In this document: piece after piece, positions 1 through 5,524 of the stretch
How positions within the stretch are numbered: the first letter of the stretch is position 1
How the letters are laid out: each line of letters starts with the position of its first letter
From: Asaia bogorensis
GTDB taxonomy: Bacteria; Pseudomonadota; Alphaproteobacteria; Acetobacterales; Acetobacteraceae
Length of the DNA: 5,524 nt
Assembly: GCA_945874515.1 (NCBI GenBank)
Contig: CAMCHA010000202.1
Coordinates: 1-5,524, forward strand
Direction of reading: 5' to 3'
Notes under the pieces: generated by a model
What the model was told of the DNA's origin: nothing
The model's input: only the letters and a program-made list of their open reading frames with translations
Database searches by the model: none
Made by a program: the position numbers and the translations under genes

Positions 1-1227
1 ATCGAAATCCGTCATGGAAACGCGTTCGGGGTTGAGGAAGCGTTCAAACAGCAAGCCGAAGCGGATGGGATCGAGGTCCGTGATCAGCAGCGCCCAGGCA
101 GCGACCGAACCCGCGCCCGAACCGCGCCCCGGCCCCACTGGAATGGGCGGGGTTTGCGCTTTCGCCCATTGGATGAAGTCGGCAACAATCAAGAAATAGC
201 CTGGGAAACCCATCTTCTCGATGACGCCGATTTCATAGGCCAGGCGTTCGCGATATTGCACGCGGGTTGCCTCATCCGGCGCGGGGCGCATGGCATCCAG
301 GCGCTGTTCAAGCCCGGCTTCGGCCATGGCGCGGAGTGTTTCAGCTTCCGTCTTGCCTTCCTGCACCTTGGGGCAGATCGGCAATTCGGGCTTCCGCGCT
401 TCAGTCATCACCGCGCTCATGCGCGCTATGGCGAGCGTATTGTCGCAGGCATCGGGCAAATCCGCGAAAAGCGCGCGCATGGCTTCCGCCGGCTTGAACC
501 AATGCTCCGGCGTCACGCGCCGACGGTCGCGTTCCGCCATGGTGCGGCCTTCGGCGATGCACAGCAGCGCATCATGCGCTTCATACATGGCGGGTGCGGC
601 GAAATAGACATCATTGGCGGCGATGATCGGCAGCCGCGCGGCATGGGCAAGTGCCAGCAAGGCAGGTTCCAGCCGCGCTTCCGAATCTTGCCCGTGGCGG
701 TTGAGCTCTACCGCCAACCGATCCGGGAAAGCTTCCTTAAGCTGCGCGAGAAGCTTTTCTGCGGCGGGTTTCTGCCCTTCCAGCAATAGGCGCGAAATTG
801 GGCCAAGCGTGCCGCCCGTCAGAAGGAAAAGCCCCTCGGCATGCGCCGCGAGTTGGTCCAGCAATACGGCTGGCCTGCCCGAGGCATCGTCCCGCAAAAA
901 GCCGCGCGATGACAGGCGTTGCAGATTATCGAGCCCCTTAGGCGTGAGCGCGAGTGCCACCAGCGGATCAGGCTGCAGGCGGTGCGCATCGGGGCGATCT
1001 GCATCCGTGCTGGCGCGGGAAAGCCCCAATTGGCAGCCCATGATCGGCTGCACGCCCTTCTTCGCGCAGGCTTCGGCGAATTCCAAAGCGCCAAACAGAT
1101 TGCCCGTATCCGTAAGCGCCAGCGCCGGCATGCCATCGGCCACGGCAAGTGCTGCGAGCTTTTCAACCTTGATCGCGCCTTCCGAGAGCGAATAGGCTGA
1201 ATGCGTGTGCAGATGAATAAATGACAT
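1..1227 (-). CDS. dnaE: DNA polymerase III subunit alpha, N-terminal part (runs off left edge)
   Basis: This is the catalytic subunit of the replicative DNA polymerase. Only the first 409 codons are present, with no internal stop; family members are usually about 1,150 residues. An N-terminal PHP domain opens with [14 protein letters not shown] (residues 4-17) and continues with [15 protein letters not shown] (36-50) and ANDVYF (204-209). The polymerase domain begins with the conserved [10 protein letters not shown] (365-374) and [14 protein letters not shown] (392-405). The last visible residues, DFD (407-409), match the first two catalytic aspartates of family C polymerases. The ATG at 1227 is chosen because it places the PHP motif at the usual distance from the N-terminus; a weak GGAA lies 10 nt upstream. 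An in-frame GTG further upstream (1267-1269) is less likely. Oddities are PHP motif II with T41 where active PHP domains have His, and T406 where PDFD normally has Pro. The hupE gene separates it from lolD, so it probably has its own promoter. Identification is very secure; the dnaE1 rather than dnaE2 assignment is inferred from the proS-lol context. Confidence 0.95.
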   Translation of the reverse strand, partial: MSFIHLHTHSAYSLSEGAIKVEKLAALAVADGMPALALTDTGNLFGALEFAEACAKKGVQPIMGCQLGLSRASTDADRPDAHRLQPDPLVALALTPKGLDNLQRLSSRGFLRDDASGRPAVLLDQLAAHAEGLFLLTGGTLGPISRLLLEGQKPAAEKLLAQLKEAFPDRLAVELNRHGQDSEARLEPALLALAHAARLPIIAANDVYFAAPAMYEAHDALLCIAEGRTMAERDRRRVTPEHWFKPAEAMRALFADLPDACDNTLAIARMSAVMTEARKPELPICPKVQEGKTEAETLRAMAEAGLEQRLDAMRPAPDEATRVQYRERLAYEIGVIEKMGFPGYFLIVADFIQWAKAQTPPIPVGPGRGSGAGSVAAWALLITDLDPIRFGLLFERFLNPERVSMTDFD

Positions 1228-1309
1228 GCAGCTTGCGTTCCGGAATCGCGTGAAGAGAAAGGTTAGCACAGCCAAAAGCCCTTGCCTGCCGCCCGCTGGC
1301 CGATCAGGA

Positions 1310-1326
1310 TAGAATTTAGAATTCTA
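1310..1326. promoter_or_regulatory. Perfect 7-3-7 palindrome in the dnaE/hupE divergent region (candidate operator)
   Basis: The sequence TAGAATT-TAG-AATTCTA is a perfect inverted repeat with a 3-nt spacer. A shorter 10-bp palindrome (TAGAATTCTA, 1317-1326) and a tandem repeat of TAGAATT (1310-1316, 1317-1323) are nested in it. It is strikingly AT-rich in a GC-rich region, lies in the 111 bp between the divergent dnaE and hupE starts, and ends one base before the hupE Shine-Dalgarno. TAGAAT also resembles a -10 hexamer, so it could be an operator overlapping the hupE promoter. I could not place a convincing -35 box for either gene. The cognate regulator is unknown; a metal-responsive Fur-family or similar dimer is a guess from the neighbouring metal-transport gene. 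Confidence 0.5.
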
Positions 1327-1327
1327 C

Positions 1328-1332
1328 AGGAG
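1328..1332 (+). promoter_or_regulatory. Shine-Dalgarno of hupE (sets the start)
   Basis: AGGAG sits 6 nt upstream of the ATG at 1339, an ideal spacing. The same reading frame is open upstream to an ATG at 1282, but that would add 19 residues in front of an already complete signal peptide and has no comparable ribosome-binding site. The start at 1339 is therefore preferred. Confidence 0.85.
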
Positions 1333-1338
1333 CCAACC

Positions 1339-1920
1339 ATGTCCCTGCCCCGCCTTGCCCTGACCGCCCTGCCCTTCCTAGCGCTTGCCTTTGGTGCGAA
1401 CCCCGCGCTGGCCCATGCCGGGCATGAAGCTGGCTTGGTTGACGGTTTCCTGCACCCGCTGATGGGCGCGGATCATGTGGCGGCGATGGTGGCGATTGGG
1501 CTTTGGGCGGCGTCCCTTGGCTGGCAGCGCGGCTGGCTGCCGCCGGTGGGCTTCCTGGCCGGCATGGCGGGCGGCATTGCGCTTGGCTTGGCTGGCGGGA
1601 TCGGGCTTGGCTTTGGCGTGGTTGAAACCGCGGTGGCGGGCAGCTTGATTGTGCTGGGCGCCATGCTCGCCATGTCGCAGCCCTTCCGCCCTACTCTGGC
1701 GCTTCCCTTGGTGCTGGTTGCCGGGCTTGTGCATGGCCTGGCGCATGGCGGGGAGATAGCCAGCGCGGCGCTGACGACCGCGCTTGGCATGCTGGCGGGT
1801 TCTGCGCTGCTGCATGGTTTTGGCGCAGCGCTTGGTGTGGCAAGCGCACGTTATGCTGGCGCGTTGCGCTTTGGTGGTGCGGCCACAGCGGCTTTCGGCG
1901 TGGTGTTGTTGCTGGCTTAG
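1339..1920 (+). CDS. hupE: HupE/UreJ-family membrane protein (predicted Ni/Co uptake)
   Basis: A 193-residue protein of the HupE/UreJ family; members are small multi-pass inner-membrane proteins linked to nickel or cobalt import for hydrogenase or urease. Residues 1-25 form a signal peptide ending ANPALA, with predicted cleavage before H26, leaving a His-containing N-terminus HAGHEAG. The family signature [12 protein letters not shown] (39-50) is intact in the first mature helix. The second signature HGLAHGGE (132-139) and LLHGFG (157-162) supply further histidines that could bind metal. About six hydrophobic, Gly/Ala-rich segments follow the signal peptide. The start at 1339 rests on AGGAG 6 nt upstream. 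The gene is antiparallel to its neighbours: divergent from dnaE (111 bp apart) and convergent with lolD, sharing 4 nt at the stops. No hydrogenase, urease or cobalamin gene is visible, so the substrate metal is inferred from the family only. Family assignment is firm; transported ion is not. Confidence 0.88.
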   Translation: MSLPRLALTALPFLALAFGANPALAHAGHEAGLVDGFLHPLMGADHVAAMVAIGLWAASLGWQRGWLPPVGFLAGMAGGIALGLAGGIGLGFGVVETAVAGSLIVLGAMLAMSQPFRPTLALPLVLVAGLVHGLAHGGEIASAALTTALGMLAGSALLHGFGAALGVASARYAGALRFGGAATAAFGVVLLLA

Positions 1921-2597
1921 CCGCTGACGATCTTCCCATCCCGCAGCGTCACCACCCGATCCATCCGACGCGCGAGGTCGGGGTTATGTGTCGCAATCAG
2001 CGCCGCCAGACCCTGGCCGCGCACCTGTTCCAGTAATTCGGCAAAGACGCGATCGGATGTGGTGACATCCAGATTGCCGGTTGGTTCATCCGCCAGCAGC
2101 AGGCGTGGCTGATTGGCAAGCGCGCGCGCAATCGCGACGCGTTGTTGTTCACCGCCAGATAACTTCCCCGGGCGATGATCCAGGCGCGCTTGCAAGCCGA
2201 AAATGCCGAGCAGATCCTTGGCACGTTGGGTTGCCTCTGCGCGGCTTTTGCCGGCGGCAAGCTGGGGCAGGATGATGTTCTCGGCGGCAGTGAATTCCGG
2301 CAGCAAATGATGGAATTGATAGACAAAGCCGATGGTGGTGCGGCGGATTGTTGTGCGCGCCTCATCCGAAAGTGAACCGGCGGCCTTGCCGGCAATGAAA
2401 ACCTCGCCCCCATCGGGCTTTTCGAGCAAACCCGCGAGATGCAGCAAGGTGGATTTGCCGGTGCCGGAAGGCGCCACAAGTGCCACGATCTCACCGGCGG
2501 CAATCGTCAGGTCAGCGCCTAGCAACACGGGCAATTCGCCCGCTTCCGTGCGGTAGCAGCGTTCAACGGCGGCCAGGCGAAGGGTCGCTTCATTCAT
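1917..2597 (-). CDS. lolD: Lipoprotein-releasing ABC transporter ATPase LolD
   Basis: A 226-residue ATPase, the usual LolD length, that should energise extraction of outer-membrane lipoproteins from the inner membrane for transfer to the LolA carrier. All ABC motifs are present in order: Walker [10 protein letters not shown] (42-50), Q-loop Q94, signature LSGGEQQR (146-153), Walker B LLLADE (166-171), D-loop NLD (175-177) and switch His204. The first Walker A residue is Ala rather than Gly; I recall VAPSG as common in alphaproteobacterial LolD, so this is not taken as a defect. The start at 2597 gives the family-typical [16 protein letters not shown] and overlaps the upstream permease stop by 8 nt (ATGAATGA), implying translational coupling. 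An upstream in-frame ATG at 2711 would add 38 residues that merely read through the permease gene in another frame. The TAA stop overlaps the hupE TAG on the other strand. The permease next door distinguishes it from other MacB-like ATPases. Confidence 0.93.
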   Translation of the reverse strand: MNEATLRLAAVERCYRTEAGELPVLLGADLTIAAGEIVALVAPSGTGKSTLLHLAGLLEKPDGGEVFIAGKAAGSLSDEARTTIRRTTIGFVYQFHHLLPEFTAAENIILPQLAAGKSRAEATQRAKDLLGIFGLQARLDHRPGKLSGGEQQRVAIARALANQPRLLLADEPTGNLDVTTSDRVFAELLEQVRGQGLAALIATHNPDLARRMDRVVTLRDGKIVSG

Positions 2598-3837
2598 TGC
2601 GCAGCATCTCCACCGGATCGGTGCGCGCGGCGCGCCAGGAAGGATAAAGCGTCGCCAGCAACGACAAGCCAAGCCCCATCGCCACCACCTGCGCCACTTC
2701 ATTGTAATCAAGGATCGCGGGCAGGCGCGTCAGGAAATAGACCTCTGCGCTGAACAATTCCGTGCCTGAGAGTGATTGCAGAAATTGCCGGATATTTTCG
2801 ATATTGAGGCAGAAAACCAGACCCAGCACAAAACCTATCACGGTACCAAGCACGCCGATGGAAGCACCGCACAGCAGAAATATGCGCATCACGGCGCCCT
2901 TGGTGGCGCCCATGGTGCGCAGCACGGCGATATCGCGCCCCTTATCCTTCACCAGCATGATCAGGCTTGAGACGATATTGAAGGCCGCCACAATGATGAT
3001 CAGCGTCAGGATCAAGAACATGACATTGCGTTCCACCTGCACGGCATTGAAGAAGCTGGAATTGGCATCCTGCCAGGAATGCACCATCACGCGGCTGCCC
3101 GCGCTTTCCTGAATTTGTCGCATGATGCCGCGCAGCCTGGTTGGGTCTTGCACGAAAACCTCGATCTGCGTGGCGGCATCGCGCTGCTGGAAATAAAGCT
3201 GCGCGGCTTCCAAGGGCAGGAAGACAAAGCTGCTGTCATATTCATTCATGCCGACATCAAACAGCGCCACCACCCGATAAGCGCGCACGCGCGGCACCGT
3301 ACCAAACACCGTGGTGCGCCCCTGCGGTGAGACCAGGCTGACATTATCCCCCACCGAAACACGCAGGCGGGAAGCCAAGCGCCGCCCAATGATGATGGCA
3401 TCCTCGCCTTCAAAGGCATCAAGGCTGCCAAGCCTTATGCCATCAGCGATCAAGGGACGTGCGCGCAAATCATCCGGCCTGATGCCACGCGCGAGCCCGC
3501 CCGCCGCACCGCCGGAATCAGACGTGATTAGCACCTGGCCTTCCACAATGGGGGTGGCCGAGACGACACCTGGAATAGCGCGAATTCGTTTGGCGACGTC
3601 ATCAAACTCGGTGAAGGGACCGTCCACGGAATAAATACCGAGATGACCATTCAGCCCCAGAATACGTCCGAGCAATTCATGGCGAAAGCCATTCATCACG
3701 CTCATCACAATGATCAGGGTGGCCACGCCAAGCGCGATCCCCACCAACGAGAAGATCGCGATGACGGAGACAAAACGCTCCCCCTTCCGCGCGCGCAGAT
3801 AGCGGAAGGCGACCATACGCTCAAAGGCGTTGAACAT
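2590..3837 (-). CDS. Lipoprotein-releasing ABC transporter permease, LolC/LolE family
   Basis: A 415-residue inner-membrane permease that pairs with LolD to release lipoproteins to LolA. The layout is that of the family: a cytoplasmic start ([20 protein letters not shown]), TM1 at about 23-48, a large periplasmic MacB-like domain (about 50-270), then an FtsX-type domain with TM2 (272-297), TM3 (about 317-345) and TM4 (about 382-400). The cytoplasmic loop [14 protein letters not shown] (299-312) is the typical ATPase-contacting segment, and the protein ends [16 protein letters not shown]. The segment [14 protein letters not shown] (170-183) lies where LolC carries its LolA-binding hook. Only one permease gene is present; alphaproteobacteria often have a single LolC/E-like protein that would act as a homodimer (LolF-like), so I give no C or E symbol. 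Its start is 6 nt after the proS stop with AAAGGCGG just upstream, and its end overlaps lolD by 8 nt, so the three genes are probably cotranscribed. Confidence 0.93.
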   Translation of the reverse strand: MFNAFERMVAFRYLRARKGERFVSVIAIFSLVGIALGVATLIIVMSVMNGFRHELLGRILGLNGHLGIYSVDGPFTEFDDVAKRIRAIPGVVSATPIVEGQVLITSDSGGAAGGLARGIRPDDLRARPLIADGIRLGSLDAFEGEDAIIIGRRLASRLRVSVGDNVSLVSPQGRTTVFGTVPRVRAYRVVALFDVGMNEYDSSFVFLPLEAAQLYFQQRDAATQIEVFVQDPTRLRGIMRQIQESAGSRVMVHSWQDANSSFFNAVQVERNVMFLILTLIIIVAAFNIVSSLIMLVKDKGRDIAVLRTMGATKGAVMRIFLLCGASIGVLGTVIGFVLGLVFCLNIENIRQFLQSLSGTELFSAEVYFLTRLPAILDYNEVAQVVAMGLGLSLLATLYPSWRAARTDPVEMLRNE

Positions 3838-3843
3838 GCTGGC

Positions 3844-5157
3844 TCAGCCGCCTTTGATGCGGGTGATGGCGTCTTCCAGAGAGACTTCCTCACGCTCACC
3901 GGTCATGCGGCGCTTCAGTTCGACGCGTCCGGCAGCGGCACCGCGCGGGCCGATAATGGCCTGCCAGGGAAAGCCCATGAGGTCCGCATCGGCGAATTTT
4001 TCGCCGGCGCGCACGGCGCGGTCATCATAGACCGCACTGTCATCGCCAAGCCGCGCATAAAGCGCCTCACACAACGCATCAGTTGGGCCATCGCCGGGGC
4101 GGAGATTGAGAATGGCGGCAGCCCAGGGTGCCACTGCATCCGGCCATTTAATGCCGGCCTCATCGTGATTGGCTTCAATCAGCGCGCCCACCAGGCGCGA
4201 TACGCCAATGCCATAGCTGCCCATTTCCGGGATTACTGCATTGCCATCCGGCCCCGTCACAGCCATGCCCATGGCAGCGCTGTATTTTGTGCCGAAATAA
4301 AAGATATGGCCCACTTCAATGCCGCGGGCGGAAACGCGCTTGTCTTCCGAAAGCGCTGCCCAGGCGGCTTCGTCATGCATTTCTTCGGTCGCGGCGTAAT
4401 GGCTGGTCCAGAAATCCACTTGCGCGGTCAGATCGCTATCGTAATCCGGCGCTTCAGCCAGCACATCGCGTTCCAGCAAATCACGGCTCACGAAAACCTG
4501 GCTTTCGCCCGTCTCGGCCAAGATGATGAATTCATGCGACAGGTTGCCGCCAATCGGCCCCGTATCAGCGCGCATCGGAATGGCCTTCAGGCCCATGCGC
4601 GCAAAGGTGCGCAGATAGGCCAGGAACATCTGCCGATAGGAATGCTGCGCGGCTTCCTTGGTTAGATCAAAGGAATAGGCATCCTTCATCAGGAATTCGC
4701 GCCCGCGCATCACGCCGAAACGCGGGCGCACTTCATCGCGGAATTTCCATTGGATGTGATAAAGGTTGCGCGGCAAATCGCGGTAGGATTTGGCGAATTG
4801 CTTGAAGATGTCGGTGACCATTTCCTCATTGGTCGGGCCGAACAGCATTTCGCGTTCATGCCTGTCAAGAATGCGGAGCATTTCCTTGCCGTAATCATCA
4901 TAGCGCCCGCTTTCGCGCCAGAGCTCCGCCGGTTGGATGGTCGGCATCAGGATTTCCTGTGCCCCGGCACGGTCCTGTTCTTCGCGCACAATCTGTTCAA
5001 CGCGCCGCAGCACGCGCAGCCCCGCCGGCAGCCAAGCATAGATGCCGGCCGAGGTCTGGCGGATCAGCCCTGCTCGCAGCATGAGGCGATGGGAGGCGAT
5101 TTGCGCCTCGGCCGGGGTTTCCTTGAGTGTCGGCAGAAAGGCGCGAGTGAGGCGCAA
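3844..5157 (-). CDS. proS: Proline--tRNA ligase, short alphaproteobacterial form (TTG start)
   Basis: Charges tRNA-Pro with proline in the cytoplasm. The 437-residue product carries the class II synthetase features: motif 1 region [15 protein letters not shown] (71-85), the GPTNEE loop (108-112 plus the preceding Gly), motif 2 [17 protein letters not shown] (139-155), and motif 3 [16 protein letters not shown] (313-328). The anticodon-binding domain follows at about 345-437. Motifs 2 and 3 are only about 160 residues apart, so the roughly 180-residue editing insertion of E. coli-type ProRS is absent, as in other alphaproteobacteria. The frame stays open upstream to an ATG at 5337, but the family N-terminus ([19 protein letters not shown]) begins at the TTG at 5157, which has AAGGA 8 nt upstream; the extra 60 codons look non-coding and contain hairpins. 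It is the first gene of the proS-lolC/E-lolD operon. Lacking an editing domain, the cell would need a separate ProXp-ala-type deacylase against Ala-tRNA-Pro; none lies here. Confidence 0.95.
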   Translation of the reverse strand: MRLTRAFLPTLKETPAEAQIASHRLMLRAGLIRQTSAGIYAWLPAGLRVLRRVEQIVREEQDRAGAQEILMPTIQPAELWRESGRYDDYGKEMLRILDRHEREMLFGPTNEEMVTDIFKQFAKSYRDLPRNLYHIQWKFRDEVRPRFGVMRGREFLMKDAYSFDLTKEAAQHSYRQMFLAYLRTFARMGLKAIPMRADTGPIGGNLSHEFIILAETGESQVFVSRDLLERDVLAEAPDYDSDLTAQVDFWTSHYAATEEMHDEAAWAALSEDKRVSARGIEVGHIFYFGTKYSAAMGMAVTGPDGNAVIPEMGSYGIGVSRLVGALIEANHDEAGIKWPDAVAPWAAAILNLRPGDGPTDALCEALYARLGDDSAVYDDRAVRAGEKFADADLMGFPWQAIIGPRGAAAGRVELKRRMTGEREEVSLEDAITRIKGG

Positions 5158-5165
5158 GGGTCTAA

Positions 5166-5170
5166 TCCTT
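5166..5170 (-). promoter_or_regulatory. Shine-Dalgarno of proS, supporting a TTG start
   Basis: On the minus strand, AAGGA (within AAAAGGA) lies 8 nt before the TTG at 5157. No ATG or GTG occurs near the position where ProRS homologues begin, and the TTG start reproduces the family N-terminus and length. This site therefore decides the start codon. Confidence 0.75.
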
Positions 5171-5242
5171 TTATCGTATGTCGCTAAGCGCCGCACCCTA
5201 ATCCAGAAGTGTCTTGGGTGAAATGACCGGTGCCGGTTTCGC

Positions 5243-5272
5243 AAGAAAACGCCGCAGATTGATTGTGCGGCG
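5243..5272 (-). terminator. Terminator-like hairpin in the proS upstream region
   Basis: Read on the minus strand, CGCCGCA (5272-5266) pairs with TGCGGCG (5256-5250) as a perfect 7-bp GC-rich stem with a 9-nt loop. It is followed at once by TTTTCTT (5249-5243). This is the shape of a modest rho-independent terminator. It lies about 85 nt upstream of the proS start, so it is either a second, back-up terminator for the gene on the right, or an attenuator if the proS transcript begins further upstream. The loop is large and the T-tract short and interrupted, so confidence is limited. Confidence 0.45.
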
Positions 5273-5339
5273 CACCAATTCGTCATTTCCGGCTGGTTTA
5301 TGGCATTTTTGTGCTTGCAACTAAACGTCACAAACATTT

Positions 5340-5374
5340 AAAAAAGAAAAGGCCGCTACCATCAGGCAGCGGCC
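5340..5374 (-). terminator. Strong rho-independent terminator of a minus-strand transcript from beyond the right edge
   Basis: On the minus strand GGCCGCT (5374-5368) pairs with AGCGGCC (5357-5351). The stem extends inward through a G-U wobble (5367/5358) and two G-C pairs to a UGAU tetraloop (5364-5361), giving 10 continuous pairs. The run TTTTCTTTTTT (5350-5340) follows directly. On the plus strand the wobble would be an A-C mismatch and no T-run follows, so the structure is oriented to the minus strand. It must end a transcript coming from the right, insulating proS from that gene. Confidence 0.85.
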
Positions 5375-5524
5375 CAAGTTTAGGGAGGAAACGCCAGTCA
5401 CACCTCAGAGGAAGGAACCAATCCACCTCTCAAGTGATAGAATGGCGGACCAGCTTCTAAGGCTCAATCAAAAAGAGCCATGAGCAAGGTCAAAAAAGCG
5501 GCTACCAGACTTAAATTGCCCGAA

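Larger units (their letters stand above)
5158..5524. other. Non-coding upstream region of proS
   Basis: About 370 bp without a convincing gene. It is more AT-rich than the coding parts. From proS outward it holds the proS Shine-Dalgarno, a short inverted repeat ACCGG-TG-CCGGT (5226-5237), a terminator-like hairpin (5243-5272), an AT-rich stretch (about 5281-5350) and a strong minus-strand terminator (5340-5374). A weak minus-strand promoter candidate is TTGTGA, 17 nt, AAAAAT within 5304-5332. The outer 150 bp (5375-5524) shows no tRNA-like or other RNA gene I recognise. Two minus-strand frames are open from the right edge to stops at 5464-5466 and 5468-5470, either of which could be the tail of a gene outside the window. 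A plus-strand frame beginning ATG at 5480 (MSKVKKAATRLKLPE) is open to the edge but has a poorly spaced ribosome-binding site. Confidence 0.6.

Noticed and set aside
154..789. Long plus-strand open frame of 211 codons.
   Set aside because: It lies wholly antisense to dnaE, whose minus-strand frame is continuous and has clear family motifs; the plus-strand product resembles nothing and reflects GC-rich codon bias.
1238..1245. TTCCGGAA palindrome upstream of dnaE.
   Set aside because: Only 8 bp, expected by chance in a window this size; it contains the weak GGAA of dnaE but shows no further symmetry.
1378..1815. Minus-strand frames antisense to hupE.
   Set aside because: hupE has a signal peptide, a good ribosome-binding site and both family signatures; the antisense products are Arg/Gln/His-rich shadows.
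1917..2711. LolD starting at the ATG at 2711 (264 residues).
   Set aside because: The added 38 residues are a Trp/Arg-rich out-of-frame reading of the permease C-terminus; the ATG at 2597 matches family length and the stop-start overlap.
3643..4665. Plus-strand open frame of 340 codons.
   Set aside because: It is antisense to proS and the start of the permease gene, both firmly identified. The product has no recognisable domain and no ribosome-binding site of note.
5381..5396. AGGGAGGAAACGCC on the plus strand, resembling a strong ribosome-binding site.
   Set aside because: No ATG, GTG or TTG follows at a usable distance with an open frame of any length, so it is not tied to a gene.
5263..5460. 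Plus-strand open frame of 65 codons in the proS upstream region.
   Set aside because: It reads straight through the strong minus-strand terminator stem, lacks a Shine-Dalgarno and has a low-complexity basic sequence.
5480..5524. Plus-strand start MSKVKKAATRLKLPE running to the right edge.
   Set aside because: Only 15 codons are visible. The purine-rich AAAAAGAG is just 2 nt from the ATG, and a minus-strand terminator nearby implies that the adjoining gene lies on the other strand. It cannot be supported from this window.

Overview
The window looks like a core chromosomal segment of an alphaproteobacterium, roughly 60% GC by eye. Three things point there: a short proline-tRNA ligase without the editing insertion, a single LolC/E-type permease instead of a LolC + LolE pair, and the order proS - lolC/E - lolD - dnaE, which as I recall is common in this class. 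Rhodospirillales/Acetobacteraceae is a plausible but unproven placement.

Layout from right to left on the minus strand, the main direction of transcription. A non-coding stretch (5158-5524) holds a strong minus-strand intrinsic terminator (5340-5374), which must close a transcript entering from beyond the right edge. It also holds a weaker terminator-like hairpin (5243-5272) in the proS upstream region. proS (3844-5157) is best read from a TTG start. lolC/E (2590-3837) follows after 6 nt, and lolD (1917-2597) overlaps lolC/E by 8 nt, so these three genes form a tight operon. The 5' third of dnaE (1-1227) runs off the left edge at the polymerase active-site aspartates.

Between lolD and dnaE, on the opposite strand, sits a HupE/UreJ-family gene (1339-1920), a predicted secreted or inner-membrane nickel/cobalt uptake protein. 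Its stop codon overlaps the lolD stop by 4 nt (convergent), and it shares a 111-bp divergent upstream region with dnaE. That region contains a perfect 7-3-7 palindrome (1310-1326) directly before the hupE ribosome-binding site.

Functionally, the minus-strand genes are housekeeping: tRNA charging, outer-membrane lipoprotein release from the inner membrane (LolC/E + LolD ABC transporter) and chromosome replication. The HupE-like gene is the accessory element. I did not find an undescribed multi-gene system. The points most worth a second look are the hupE insertion with its palindrome, the degenerate DnaE PHP metal site, the T in place of P beside the DnaE catalytic aspartates, the proS TTG start and the tandem terminator-like hairpins upstream of proS.
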